In this document: piece by piece, positions 17,420 through 26,452 of the stretch
Position numbering within the stretch: the stretch's first letter is position 1
Layout: the number at the start of each line of letters is the position of its first letter
Source: an uncultured Clostridia bacterium
Lineage (GTDB): Bacteria > Bacillota > Clostridia > TANB77 > CAG-508
Assembly (NCBI GenBank): GCA_910589185.1
Contig: CAJUSU010000005.1
Location: 17,686-81,685, forward strand
Length of the DNA: 64,000 nt
Direction of reading: 5' to 3'
Made by a program: the position numbers and the translations under genes
The notes under the pieces: model-generated
Databases searched by the model: none
The model's input: the letters and a program-made list of their open reading frames with translations, nothing else
Told to the model about the DNA's origin: nothing

Positions 17420-17448
17420 TTGACTTATTTGTAAATATGAATTAAAAT
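17420..17448 (+). promoter_or_regulatory. Promoter of the coiled-coil gene and comF
   Basis: TTGACT (17420-17425), 17 bp, TAAAAT (17443-17448), located 61 bp before the ATG of the coiled-coil gene. Confidence 0.65.
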
Positions 17449-17508
17449 GAGACATAGAGAAAGAAAACAATACATATAAGGGAAGTATGCCAAGAAAGGA
17501 GAGAAACT

Positions 17509-17823
17509 ATGGAACAACAAATATTAGCAAAGATTTTAACACTGACAGAAGAAACAAATACAATTGTGAAAGATGTGCAACAAAGAGTAACAGCATTGGA
17601 ACAAAGAGTATCTAACTTAGAAAAAGACGTGGCAATTTTAAAACAAGATGTAGCAACTTTAAAACAAGATGTAAAAGATATTCAGAACAATATGATAGCA
17701 ATGGAAGACAAAATTATGAGAAAGTTAAATGCTGAAGTTAAAGATGCAGTGAAAGATCATGTATTTATGATTAAGAATTTAAGCAATGTTTTAACTCATT
17801 TGCAACTAGAAATTGTAAATTAG
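17509..17823 (+). CDS. Small coiled-coil protein
   Basis: These 104 residues form an almost continuous coiled coil with heptad-spaced hydrophobics. Central near-repeats of seven residues (LEQRVSN, LEKDVAI, LKQDVAT, LKQDVKD) are followed by a basic segment and a hydrophobic end. There is no signal peptide or membrane helix. The RBS AAAGGAGAG is strong. The repeat style resembles the partial protein at 63706-64000, which also consists of LxxR/DxxDxLE-type heptads, so the genome may hold a family of such proteins. Function is unknown. It is upstream of comF with a 42-bp gap. Confidence 0.75.
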   Translation: MEQQILAKILTLTEETNTIVKDVQQRVTALEQRVSNLEKDVAILKQDVATLKQDVKDIQNNMIAMEDKIMRKLNAEVKDAVKDHVFMIKNLSNVLTHLQLEIVN

Positions 17824-17826
17824 ATA

Positions 17827-17895
17827 AAAATTGGGGACACGTAAATCTAAAAAGGAGGGGCGAAAATGAACCTTTTAGACACTGTCCTCAATTTT
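17827..17895 (+). promoter_or_regulatory. Hairpin enclosing the comF ribosome site and start codon
   Basis: AAAATTGGGGACA (17827-17839) can pair with TGTCCTCAATTTT (17883-17895) over 13 bp with one G-U pair. The loop contains AAAGGAGGGG and the ATG at 17866. The right arm is inside the comF coding sequence, so the stem could control translation. Confidence 0.45.
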
Positions 17896-18552
17896 ATTTT
17901 TCCACCAACTTGTGGCTTTTGTAACAAAATGAGAGAAGGCTATTTGTGCCAAGATTGTAAACAAAAAATAACCAATTCCAATTTTTATCTCAATCAGTTA
18001 GATTTTTATCAAAATAAAGATAACTTCATAGAAGAACATTTTTATCTATTCTCTTATGTAGAACCAATTCGAGGAAAAATCTTGCAATATAAATTTGATG
18101 ATAAAGCATATTTGGCAAATACTATTTATGAATTTTTTATGAATAATGAAAAATTATATGGATTTTTAAAAAAATATGATATAATTATCCCAATACCAAT
18201 ATCCTCATCTAGAAAACGAGAAAGAGGATATAATCAAAGTGAATTACTTGCTAGAAAAATCAGCAAAATGGCAAATATTCACATAGAAACGCAAGTGTTA
18301 AAAAAAGCAAAAAATAATCAGCCACAAAGTAGTTTGAATAAAGAGCAAAGAAGAGAAAATGTAAAAAATGTATATAAAGTACAAAATGAAGTCAAAATAC
18401 AAAATAAGGAAATACTACTTTTGGATGATATTTATACAACAGGTTCAACAGCAAATGAATGCGCAAGAATGCTTAAACAAGCAGGTTGCCAAACAGTAGG
18501 AATTTTAACAATTGCAAGTGACCTAGAGAAATATCAAAAGAGAAAGGAATAG
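17866..18552 (+). CDS. comF: ComF family protein (phosphoribosyltransferase-like)
   Basis: ComF proteins assist uptake or processing of single-stranded DNA during natural transformation in Bacillota and have a PRTase fold. The 228 residues include an N-terminal zinc finger (PPTCGFCNKM, then YLCQDCK) and the PRPP-binding loop EILLLDDIYTTGSTANEC near residue 185. The motif SSRKRERGYNQSELLA is typical of the family. The start follows AAAGGAGGGG. It lies downstream of recD2 and a coiled-coil gene and five bases ahead of a KAP-type NTPase, so an operon is likely. Competence function here is inferred from family only. Confidence 0.88.
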   Translation: MNLLDTVLNFIFPPTCGFCNKMREGYLCQDCKQKITNSNFYLNQLDFYQNKDNFIEEHFYLFSYVEPIRGKILQYKFDDKAYLANTIYEFFMNNEKLYGFLKKYDIIIPIPISSSRKRERGYNQSELLARKISKMANIHIETQVLKKAKNNQPQSSLNKEQRRENVKNVYKVQNEVKIQNKEILLLDDIYTTGSTANECARMLKQAGCQTVGILTIASDLEKYQKRKE

Positions 18553-18556
18553 GAAA

Positions 18557-20779
18557 ATGGACGATTTAGTAGAAAGTATCTTAGATTATATTAGAGCAGA
18601 ATATACAGACTATGCCATTATGATAAATGGCGAATGGGGAAGCGGAAAGACTTATTTCTGGAACCACAAAATAAAACCTAAAATAGAATCTATGCAGGTA
18701 AATGGAAAAAGATTAACAGCCATTTATATGTCTTTATATGGAATTTCTAACCTAGAGGAAATTAGTAAAAAAATATTTATTGAAACAACACAATTAATGG
18801 ACAGAAACTTAAAAAAATATATGGATGCTAGCGGAGTAGCTAATATTCCAGAATATGCAAAAACAGGTTTAGATATGGCTAACTTCTTTGGCGTTACTCA
18901 AAATGGAAACCAATTAGACTATGGCCAATTTTTCTCAACAGATGACAAAGTACTATGTTTTGACGACTTAGAGAGAGCAAATGTAGATGTTATTGATATT
19001 TTAGGATATATCAATAATTTCGTAGAGCACGACCATATTAAAACGATTATTATTTGTAATGAAAAAGAATTATCGACTAAATTAAAAAATAGCAATTTAG
19101 AGATGAAAACTTTTATTGCAACTTATTTATTAGATAAACAAGATAAATTAACCATTAAGACAGATAAACCAATGGTAGAGAGAATTCGTGATACGATTGA
19201 ATATGTTTTTGATAAAGCAAATGATTACGAAAGAATTAAAGAAAAATTAATTGGTGAAACTTTTGAATATGCGCCAGAGTTTAATTATATTATTAATGGA
19301 CTTTTAATGCGCTATGAAAATGAAGCAGATTTAATTCGTTTTCTACGAGAAAATACAAACTTGATTACTTCTACTTTTAACAAGAGTGGGACTAGAAACT
19401 TGCGTATTTTAAAACATGCGCTAAATAATTTTAAGAAAATATTTGATATGGTAACAAAAGCATATCCAAATACAAATCACCGTATTTTACAAACTATGCT
19501 TATCTTTACCATAGCAATTTCATTTGAAATTAAAGCAGGAAAGATTACGAAAGATAAGTTTGTAAATATTGACAGCAACGAAGAGTATAAAGCAATCTTA
19601 GTATCTTCCAGAGTATTTATGGATAATAGACAATTCTACATTAAAGAATTTGATAATAACTATTACTATAACTTCAAAGCAGAATATCGTTTCTTTAAAT
19701 TTATTGAAATTTACGTACGTACTCGTATTTTCGATATGAAAGTATTTAAAGACAATATGGAAGTTATTCGTAATACGATTGACACTAGTCAGTTACCAGG
19801 CTATAAGAGACTTCTTACAGAAGAATATTGGAAAATACCAGATGACCAATTTGAAGGTGTGATTGATGAAACTTTAGAAGATGTAAAAAATGGTAGAATT
19901 GAATTAATTCAAATAGTGAAACTGTTTGCATACTTTATCTATTTCATAAAAAAGGACCTAATCAAATATGATATTAGAACTGTTAAAAGCGTATTTTTTA
20001 ATGGAATGAATATTGCATCTTTAACTTCTAGTTATTGTGCTAATGTAGATGAAGAGCTCTCAACAGTAGCAGTTGTAGATGAAATCAAAGATGAAATGCA
20101 AGAAGTATTAAAGCATTTTAATGAAATTAATGCTCAATTAAAAGATAAGATGTATAGAGAACAAGCAGAAGATATCTTTAAATGTATTCCAATGAAAATG
20201 GAACAATTCTACGATAGATTTGATAAAGAATGTATGAATATTCCAATTTTCAAGTATTATGATTCCTTCCAAATGTTCCAGAGGATTTCTTGTGCAAGCA
20301 ATGAGGACATGGTAAGTATCAAAGAAAAATTAGCAGATAGAGCAAAGACATATACGAAAGAAATTGCGCCTGAAATGAAGAACATTGCAAAATTAAAACG
20401 CATTATGGATGACTATATTGACGGAAAATTACCAAGTATTAAAATCGTTTTATTAGAGGATTTCTCGAATGAATTAGGCAATATTCTATCTCTTTATGAG
20501 GAAGAAGAAGTACAAGAAAAAACAATTGAAAAGCCAAGAAAGACAATAGAAATGAAACATACCGAGGAAAGCGATGAAGCAGAAAGAGTAACTCTCAGAA
20601 GTACAGAAGAAGAAACTGAAGGAAGATCAATCAGATATATGGAAGAGCCTCAAGAAGAATATACAGAAGAATTAGAAGAGGAAATAGAAACAGAGGAAGA
20701 AGATACAAGACCACAATTTTTAAAAAGCATAGAAAAATATTATAATAGTAAGAATTGGGATGATGACAGTGAAGAGTAA
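18557..20779 (+). CDS. KAP-type P-loop NTPase
   Basis: This 740-residue protein has Walker A GEWGSGKTYF at residues 25-34 and Walker B LCFDDLERA near 133, with the spacing and the DDLER signature of KAP-family NTPases. NEKEL follows at about 170, and the region after residue 200 is helical. I see no transmembrane pair, unlike many KAP proteins. The last 100 residues are strongly acidic (runs of E with T/R) and probably disordered. KAP NTPases are found in phage-defence and membrane-associated complexes, but there is no recognisable effector beside this one. It starts five bases after comF and overlaps the next gene by 20 bp, so it is in an operon with it. Confidence 0.8.
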   Translation: MDDLVESILDYIRAEYTDYAIMINGEWGSGKTYFWNHKIKPKIESMQVNGKRLTAIYMSLYGISNLEEISKKIFIETTQLMDRNLKKYMDASGVANIPEYAKTGLDMANFFGVTQNGNQLDYGQFFSTDDKVLCFDDLERANVDVIDILGYINNFVEHDHIKTIIICNEKELSTKLKNSNLEMKTFIATYLLDKQDKLTIKTDKPMVERIRDTIEYVFDKANDYERIKEKLIGETFEYAPEFNYIINGLLMRYENEADLIRFLRENTNLITSTFNKSGTRNLRILKHALNNFKKIFDMVTKAYPNTNHRILQTMLIFTIAISFEIKAGKITKDKFVNIDSNEEYKAILVSSRVFMDNRQFYIKEFDNNYYYNFKAEYRFFKFIEIYVRTRIFDMKVFKDNMEVIRNTIDTSQLPGYKRLLTEEYWKIPDDQFEGVIDETLEDVKNGRIELIQIVKLFAYFIYFIKKDLIKYDIRTVKSVFFNGMNIASLTSSYCANVDEELSTVAVVDEIKDEMQEVLKHFNEINAQLKDKMYREQAEDIFKCIPMKMEQFYDRFDKECMNIPIFKYYDSFQMFQRISCASNEDMVSIKEKLADRAKTYTKEIAPEMKNIAKLKRIMDDYIDGKLPSIKIVLLEDFSNELGNILSLYEEEEVQEKTIEKPRKTIEMKHTEESDEAERVTLRSTEEETEGRSIRYMEEPQEEYTEELEEEIETEEEDTRPQFLKSIEKYYNSKNWDDDSEE

Positions 20780-21791
20780 GTCGAAGTTAATTAGGAACTT
20801 TCTATTTTTTATATTATTGATTGGTATTACACTTTATATTTTATTAAAAGATCAAAACATTACTATGATATTTGAAATTATTCGCTCAGCTAAGGTAGAA
20901 TATTTACTTATAGGAATTGTTTGTATGATATTGTACCTAGCTTGCGAAGCAATTGATATAGGAAGAACTTTAAAAGTATTAAATGAAAAATCTTCTTTCA
21001 AGCAAAATTTTAAATATGCGCTAATTGGCTTTTTCTTTAGTTCTATTACACCAGCAGCAAGTGGTGGGCAACCAATGCAGATTTACTATATGCATAAAGA
21101 TCATATTGACATTTCTAGTTCTACATTAGCACTTTTATTAAACCTAAGTGGAATGCAAGTGATTACACTTAGCTTTGCTTTTATTAGTTTACTATTCAAT
21201 TATCAATATATGAACAAAGTGCTAATTATTTTCTTTATTGTAGGTGTATGCTTAAATGCAAGTGCATTAGCGCTTTTGATTATAGGCATTTTTTCTAAAA
21301 GAATGTCAGAGGGACTAGTTCGTATTGCCATTAAAATAATGAAATTCTTTAGAATTAAAAATATTGATAAGAAGAAAGAGAAGATAGAAGAACAATTAAC
21401 AAAATATCAAGAAAGTGCTGTGTACATAAAAAAACATAAATCTTTAATGGTAAAAATTATTGCAACAACAGCGATACAGTTTTTACTATATTATAGTACA
21501 TCATATTGGACTTATAGAGCGTTAGGATTAAATGAACATGGTATTTTAGAAATTATTACAATGCAGTCTGTATTATATGCGACAGTATCAGGAATTCCAT
21601 CACCGGGAGCAGTAGGTGTCAGTGAGGGAGCATTTACAGAAATATTTAGAAATGTATATCCGCAAGATATGATGACAAGTAGTGTATTATTAAATAGAGG
21701 TATCAATTTTTATTTATTTGTTATCATTAGTGGAATAGTAGTAATCGTCAATCAATTGAGGTGGAAAAGAATAGACAGAGTTCAAAGCTAG
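20760..21791 (+). CDS. Lysylphosphatidylglycerol synthase-like flippase domain protein (UPF0104)
   Basis: The 343-residue protein has about eight membrane helices and the family signatures FFFSSITPAASGGQPMQIYYM (first 20: start near residue 93) and SGIPSPGAVGVSEGAF near 280, typical of the membrane half of MprF and of stand-alone UPF0104 proteins. The cytosolic lysyl-transferase domain of MprF is absent, so a lipid or polyprenyl-lipid translocase is the likely role. It begins inside the end of the KAP-type NTPase gene (20-bp overlap), implying coupling. A terminator overlaps its stop codon. Confidence 0.85.
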   Translation: MMTVKSKSKLIRNFLFFILLIGITLYILLKDQNITMIFEIIRSAKVEYLLIGIVCMILYLACEAIDIGRTLKVLNEKSSFKQNFKYALIGFFFSSITPAASGGQPMQIYYMHKDHIDISSSTLALLLNLSGMQVITLSFAFISLLFNYQYMNKVLIIFFIVGVCLNASALALLIIGIFSKRMSEGLVRIAIKIMKFFRIKNIDKKKEKIEEQLTKYQESAVYIKKHKSLMVKIIATTAIQFLLYYSTSYWTYRALGLNEHGILEIITMQSVLYATVSGIPSPGAVGVSEGAFTEIFRNVYPQDMMTSSVLLNRGINFYLFVIISGIVVIVNQLRWKRIDRVQS

Positions 21792-21812
21792 CTTTTTGCT
21801 GGCTTTATTTTT
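21784..21812 (+). terminator. Rho-independent terminator
   Basis: AAAGCTAGC (21784-21792) pairs with GCTGGCTTT (21798-21806), followed by ATTTTT. It overlaps the stop codon of the UPF0104 gene. Confidence 0.7.
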
Positions 21813-21951
21813 AAAATAAAATAAAATTCAATGTATAAAAATTTCCTTTTAAAGCAATAATAAGAATATCAAGAAAATCATGCTTAAAATAGTATGAAAA
21901 TATAAGTTGCAAAGAGCTTTTTAGCTCTGAGATTTAGAAGGAGGTAACATT

Positions 21952-22506
21952 TTGAAAGCAACAGGTGTAGTAAGAAGAATAGATGATTTAGGGAGAGTTG
22001 TCATTCCAAAAGAAATTAGAAAAACTTTACGTATTAAAGAAGGAGATCCATTAGAAATTTTTACAGATAAAGAAGGCGAAGTTATTTTAAAGAAGTATTC
22101 TCCAATAGGAGAATTAACAGAATTTGCAACAGGATATGCAGAAACATTGGCAAAAACGACAGGACATATTGCTTGCATTACAGATAAAGATACTGTTATT
22201 GCAGTATCTGGAGGTTCAAAAAAAGAATTTTTAGAGCAAGATTTAAGTGAAGAATTGGAAAGAATTATGGAAGACAAAGAAAAATATACCAGTAAAGAGA
22301 ATAATGATTTAGCAGTTCCAATTACTAAGAATGACAATAAAGAAAGAAGATATCATTCTCAAATTGTATATCCAATTATTTCTGATGGTGACGTAATTGG
22401 TAGTGTCATTTTATTATCAAAAGATAGTGCTACAAAAATGTCAGAAATAGAGCAAAAAGTGGCACAATCTGCAGCTAGCTTTTTAGGAAGTCAAATGGAA
22501 ATCTAG
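21952..22506 (+). CDS. spoVT: Stage V sporulation regulator SpoVT
   Basis: SpoVT is a forespore transcription regulator related to AbrB. The 184 residues begin with the swapped-hairpin DNA-binding domain MKATGVVRRIDDLGRVVIPK (then EIRKTLRIKEGDPLEIF) and continue with a GAF-like C-terminal domain (about 55-180). The start is TTG 21952, after AGAAGGAGG at ideal distance. Its presence suggests a spore-forming lineage. A small hairpin (AGAGCTTTTTAGCTCT, 21913-21928) precedes the ribosome site. The gene appears to be monocistronic. Confidence 0.94.
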   Translation: MKATGVVRRIDDLGRVVIPKEIRKTLRIKEGDPLEIFTDKEGEVILKKYSPIGELTEFATGYAETLAKTTGHIACITDKDTVIAVSGGSKKEFLEQDLSEELERIMEDKEKYTSKENNDLAVPITKNDNKERRYHSQIVYPIISDGDVIGSVILLSKDSATKMSEIEQKVAQSAASFLGSQMEI

Positions 22507-22569
22507 TATATATTACAACTATATTACGTTCTTGTAATAAAAATGTAACACAAAAAAACAGAAAAATGC

Positions 22570-22598
22570 TTGATTATTTTAAATATATATAGTATAAA
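22570..22598 (+). promoter_or_regulatory. Promoter of the small gene at 22642
   Basis: TTGATT (22570-22575), 17 bp, TATAAA (22593-22598), 43 bp before the ATG. Confidence 0.55.
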
Positions 22599-22641
22599 TA
22601 AAGAAGTAAAAGTTTAAGTAACTCACAAAGGAGGAAAACAA

Positions 22642-22896
22642 ATGGCAAATTATGAAAATGGAAATGTTTATGGTGGAGTAAGTACAGTAGAAAATGGAGC
22701 AGAATTTAAACCAGCAGGAGTACCAGAAAAAGTTAGTACTTGGAGTAAAATTAGAAACTTCTTATTTCAAGAAATTACAGTAACAATGACACCAAAGCAA
22801 CAAAAAGTATTACAAGAAGTACATGATTTTTGGCATCAAGATGCAAAAGACTTTTTCTTTCAAGAAATAAAAATAATTGATAATATTACTCTATAA
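22642..22896 (+). CDS. Small hypothetical protein (84 aa)
   Basis: I do not recognise this protein. It is soluble, with a Gly/Asn-rich N-terminus and a curious internal echo: FLFQEITVTMT (about residue 40) and FFFQEIKIIDN (about residue 72), two similar aromatic-then-QEI segments separated by a helix (PKQQKVLQEVHDFWHQ). It has its own promoter, a strong AAAGGAGG ribosome site and its own terminator, so it is very probably expressed. It lies between spoVT and gapA. Confidence 0.75.
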   Translation: MANYENGNVYGGVSTVENGAEFKPAGVPEKVSTWSKIRNFLFQEITVTMTPKQQKVLQEVHDFWHQDAKDFFFQEIKIIDNITL

Positions 22897-22935
22897 GTGA
22901 TTTAGTATAATGAAAGAGTGTTTTAATGATGAAGT

Positions 22936-22968
22936 AAACAGAGGAGTTTAAAATACCTCTGTTTTTTT
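22936..22968 (+). terminator. Rho-independent terminator
   Basis: AAACAGAGG (22936-22944) pairs with CCTCTGTTT (22956-22964) and a T run follows to 22968. It ends the 84-residue gene. Confidence 0.85.
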
Positions 22969-23130
22969 ATATCTGAAGACACTTTTTTCTAAAATATAAA
23001 AATAGTTAGAAATTATCTAGATATACTTGAAAAATGCACAGTATTGATATAAAATTACATTGTTTAGGATATACTAAACAAATAGTAAGAGAAATCTTAC
23101 TTAAAAAATAATTTTAGGAGGATAAAAATT

Positions 23131-24132
23131 ATGAGTATTAAAATTGGTATTAATGGATTTGGAAGAATTGGAAACTTGTCTTTCCAAGCAGCCCTAAACA
23201 AAAAGGAAGTTGAGGTTGTAGCTATTAATGACCCATTTATTACAGCAGATTATATGGCATATATGGTAAAGTATGATACAGTACATGGAAAATTTGAAGG
23301 AGAAGTATCAGCTACAGAAAATACATTAGTTGTTAATGGAAAGGAAATCAAAGTATATAACGAAATGGATCCAAAAAACATTCCTTGGGGCAAAGATGGA
23401 GTTGATTATGTATTAGAGTGTTCAGGAGTGTTTACAACACTAGAAAAAGCACAAGCACATTTAGAGGCCGGAGCAAAAAAAGTTATTATTTCAGCACCTT
23501 CTAAAGATGCTCCTATGTTTGTAATGGGAGTTAACAATGATACTTATACACCAGATATGAATATTATTTCAAATGCATCTTGTACAACAAACTGTTTAGC
23601 ACCACTTGCTAAAGTTATCAATGACAACTTTGGAATTAAAGATGGTTTAATGACAACAGTTCATAGTACAACTGCAACACAAAAAACAGTTGACGGAGCA
23701 TCTAAGAAAGACTGGAGAGGAGGACGTGCAGCAGCAGCTAATATTATTCCATCTTCAACAGGTGCAGCAAAAGCAGTTGGAAAAGTAATTCCTTCTTTAA
23801 ATGGAAAGCTAACAGGTATGTCATTCAGAGTTCCAACAGTTGACGTTTCAGTAGTAGACCTAACAGTTAATTTAGAAAAGCCAGCAACATATGAAGAAAT
23901 TTGTGCAGCAGTTAAAAAAGCATCTGAAAATGAAATGAAAGGTATTTTAGATTATACAACAGAGCCAGTAGTTTCTTCAGATTTCATTCATGATGAACAT
24001 ACATCAATATTTGACGCAACAGCAGGAATTGCTTTAACAGATACATTTGTTAAATTAGTAGCTTGGTATGATAATGAATGGGGATATTCAAACAAACTAG
24101 TAGACTTAGCAATTTATATTTCAACAAAATAA
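23131..24132 (+). CDS. gapA: Glyceraldehyde-3-phosphate dehydrogenase, type I
   Basis: It oxidises glyceraldehyde 3-phosphate to 1,3-bisphosphoglycerate with NAD. The 333 residues show the Rossmann start KIGINGFGRIGN, the catalytic cysteine in SNASCTTNCLAPLAK (near residue 152), and the C-terminal AWYDNEWGYSNKLVDL. The ATG follows TTTTAGGAGG. It is the first gene of a block that continues with pgk, tpiA, gpmI and eno, the complete path from triose phosphates to phosphoenolpyruvate. A strong inverted repeat separates it from pgk. No CggR-type regulator gene is adjacent. Confidence 0.97.
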   Translation: MSIKIGINGFGRIGNLSFQAALNKKEVEVVAINDPFITADYMAYMVKYDTVHGKFEGEVSATENTLVVNGKEIKVYNEMDPKNIPWGKDGVDYVLECSGVFTTLEKAQAHLEAGAKKVIISAPSKDAPMFVMGVNNDTYTPDMNIISNASCTTNCLAPLAKVINDNFGIKDGLMTTVHSTTATQKTVDGASKKDWRGGRAAAANIIPSSTGAAKAVGKVIPSLNGKLTGMSFRVPTVDVSVVDLTVNLEKPATYEEICAAVKKASENEMKGILDYTTEPVVSSDFIHDEHTSIFDATAGIALTDTFVKLVAWYDNEWGYSNKLVDLAIYISTK

Positions 24133-24141
24133 AAAATAAAC

Positions 24142-24201
24142 CTAGAGGGGACACATCCTGTCCCTAAAGGGATACCCAGGGGAAGAATGTGTCCCCTTTA
24201 G
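24142..24201 (+). repeat. Inverted repeat between gapA and pgk
   Basis: CTAGAGGGGACACAT (24142-24156) pairs with ATGTGTCCCCTTTAG (24187-24201), with a smaller hairpin TCCCT-AA-AGGGA inside the loop (24161-24172). It has the GGGGACA style of the dispersed repeats. There is no T run, so it is more likely an mRNA-processing or stabilising structure than a terminator. Confidence 0.7.
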
Positions 24202-24219
24202 AGAAGGAGGAAAAGAGGC

Positions 24220-25575
24220 ATGGAGAAAAAGACAGTTAGAGATATGGACGTAAAAGGAAAAGCAATTTTGGTTCGTTGTGACTTTAATGTACCAATGAAA
24301 GATGGAAAGATTCAAGATGATACTAGAATTAAAGCAGCTATTCCAACAATTCAATACTTAATGGATCAAGGAGTGAAAGTGGTTCTTTGTTCCCATTTAG
24401 GTAAACCAAAGCCAAAAGAGATGTCTGCAGAAGAAATGAAAGCAAAATATTCTTTAAACCCAGTAGCTGAGAGACTATCAGAAGAATTAGGAAAAGAAGT
24501 AAAATTTGCTGGTGATACAACAGGTGATAGCGCTAAAGGAATGATTAGTGAATTAAAAGAGGGAGAAGCAGGACTAGTAGAAAATACTCGTTTTGATGCT
24601 AGAGAAACCAAAAATGATGAAGTTTTATCAGCAGAGTTTGCTGATTTAGCTGATGGATATGTAAATGATGCTTTTGGAAGTGCTCATAGAGCACATAGTT
24701 CAACAGAAGGTGTTGCAAAGAAAATGGAAGAGCAGGGAAAAGAGACTGCTTTAGGTTTCTTAATGGAAAAAGAAGTAGAAGAGCTAGGCGCAGTATTAAA
24801 AAGTCCTGAAAAGCCATTTGTTGCTATTCTAGGTGGAGCAAAAGTTTCAGATAAAATTGGAGTAATTACCAACTTAATTGAAAACGCAGGTGTTGATAAA
24901 ATTTTAATTGGTGGAAAAATGGCAAATACTTTCTTAAAAGCTAGAGGATACAACATTGGAGATTCTAGTTATGAAGAAGATAAATTAGAAACAGCGGAAG
25001 CAATTATGAAGCTTGCAGTAGAAAAAGGAAAAGAATTAGTTCTTCCAACAGATTTAAAAGTTGCTCAAATTCCACAAGATGCAGAATTAACACCAGAAGT
25101 TGTAGAACAAGCACCAAGTATGGTGGTAAATGTAGAAGAAGGAATACCAGAGGGATACCAACCTTTTGATATTGGAGAGCAAACTTTAGACAGTTATGCT
25201 AATGCATTAGATGGTGCTAAAAAAGTTGTATGGAATGGACCATTAGGCTATACGGAGGCACCTAAATATGCAGTAGGTACAGAGACTGTGGCAAGATATA
25301 TTGCTAAGAAGACAAAAGCAAAATGTGTTATTGGTGGTGGAGATTCAGTAGCTGCTGTTAACAAATTCTTGAATGAGGCAAGAACAAATGGTGAAGATAT
25401 GGACGAATTTGACGAGAGGTTCCATCTTTCAACAGGGGGAGGAGCATCTCTAGAATTCTTAGAGGGCAAACAATTACCAGGAATTGCAATTATCCAAAAT
25501 AGAAGAAACAAGACAATTTCAGAAGGAAATCATCAAGGGCCAACTTCTACAAAAGATGTTGAAAAAGAATTTTAA
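24220..25575 (+). CDS. pgk: Phosphoglycerate kinase
   Basis: It transfers phosphate from 1,3-bisphosphoglycerate to ADP. The 451 residues carry the N-domain signature KAILVRCDFNVPMKDG, VENTRFDAR (usually LENxRF), VNDAFGSAHRAHSS, and the nucleotide site VWNGPLGYTE and TGGGASLEFLEGK near the C-terminus. The protein is roughly 40-50 residues longer than typical bacterial Pgk. The additional length seems to lie around the charged KPKEMSAEEMKAKYS loop, the segment before the GGG motif, and a tail after the usual end. ATG 24220 follows AGAAGGAGG. It is the second gene in the glycolytic block. Confidence 0.96.
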   Translation: MEKKTVRDMDVKGKAILVRCDFNVPMKDGKIQDDTRIKAAIPTIQYLMDQGVKVVLCSHLGKPKPKEMSAEEMKAKYSLNPVAERLSEELGKEVKFAGDTTGDSAKGMISELKEGEAGLVENTRFDARETKNDEVLSAEFADLADGYVNDAFGSAHRAHSSTEGVAKKMEEQGKETALGFLMEKEVEELGAVLKSPEKPFVAILGGAKVSDKIGVITNLIENAGVDKILIGGKMANTFLKARGYNIGDSSYEEDKLETAEAIMKLAVEKGKELVLPTDLKVAQIPQDAELTPEVVEQAPSMVVNVEEGIPEGYQPFDIGEQTLDSYANALDGAKKVVWNGPLGYTEAPKYAVGTETVARYIAKKTKAKCVIGGGDSVAAVNKFLNEARTNGEDMDEFDERFHLSTGGGASLEFLEGKQLPGIAIIQNRRNKTISEGNHQGPTSTKDVEKEF

Positions 25576-25603
25576 CAAATCATAATTTGAGAATAGAGGT
25601 GGA

Positions 25604-26353
25604 ATGATGAGAAAAAAAGTAATTGCAGGAAATTGGAAAATGAATATGCTTCCTAATGAAGCAATTGCATTTATTGAACAAATTACACCAATGGTAAAAG
25701 ATACAGAAAATGAAGTAATACTTTGTGTACCATATATTGACCTTTTCTATAGCTTACTAAGTGCTCAAAAAACAAATATTAAAATAGGTGCACAAAATAT
25801 GCATTGGGAAGAGAAAGGTGCTTACACAGGAGAAGTTTCAGGACAAATGCTAAAATCAATTGGAGTAGAATATGTTATTATAGGGCACTCAGAAAGAAGA
25901 CAGTATTTTGCTGAAACAGATGAAACAGTTAATAAAAAGGTAAAAGCTGCTTTATCAAATGGCTTAAAGCCAATTATTTGTGTGGGAGAGACATTAGAGC
26001 AAAGAGAACAAGGAAAGGCAGAAGAAATTATTACAAAGCAAACCATGCTTGCGTTAGAAGGATTAGCCAAAGAACAAATGGAAAATGTAGTTCTTGCTTA
26101 TGAGCCAATTTGGGCAATAGGAACAGGGAAGACAGCTACATCAGAAGATGCAAATAATAGTATTAAATCTATTAGAAACAAAGTAGCAGAACTTTATGGG
26201 CAAGAGGTTGCTGAAAAAATAACTATTCTTTATGGAGGCAGTGTAAAAGCTGATAATGCAAAAGAACTATTCTCTACTACTGACATTGATGGTGGATTAG
26301 TAGGGGGAGCAAGTTTAAAAGTAGAAGAATTTAGTAAAATAGTGTTAGTTTAG
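25604..26353 (+). CDS. tpiA: Triosephosphate isomerase
   Basis: It interconverts dihydroxyacetone phosphate and glyceraldehyde 3-phosphate. The 249 residues contain GNWKMNM (catalytic Lys), VIIGHSERRQYF (catalytic His), the catalytic loop AYEPIWAIGTGKTAT (Glu near 166) and the phosphate site LYGGSVKADNA with VGGASLK. Either of two adjacent ATG codons could initiate; AGAGGTGG is upstream. It follows pgk by 28 bp. Confidence 0.97.
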   Translation: MMRKKVIAGNWKMNMLPNEAIAFIEQITPMVKDTENEVILCVPYIDLFYSLLSAQKTNIKIGAQNMHWEEKGAYTGEVSGQMLKSIGVEYVIIGHSERRQYFAETDETVNKKVKAALSNGLKPIICVGETLEQREQGKAEEIITKQTMLALEGLAKEQMENVVLAYEPIWAIGTGKTATSEDANNSIKSIRNKVAELYGQEVAEKITILYGGSVKADNAKELFSTTDIDGGLVGGASLKVEEFSKIVLV

Positions 26354-26361
26354 GGACGTTA
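26349..26361 (+). repeat. Partial copy of the GGGACGTTA dispersed repeat
   Basis: TTTAGGGACGTTA directly overlaps the tpiA stop codon and matches the core of the palindromic repeat family. The second arm is not recognisable. The rest of the gap to gpmI (26362-26452) holds short imperfect inverted repeats and no gene. Confidence 0.4.
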
Positions 26362-26452
26362 AGTTAGCTGTTCAAACGCAAGTGAGTTACAGGTAACTTA
26401 TGCAATCGAGTAAAGCGAGATTGTAAACTTTGAAAAAGAAGGAGTAAAAATA

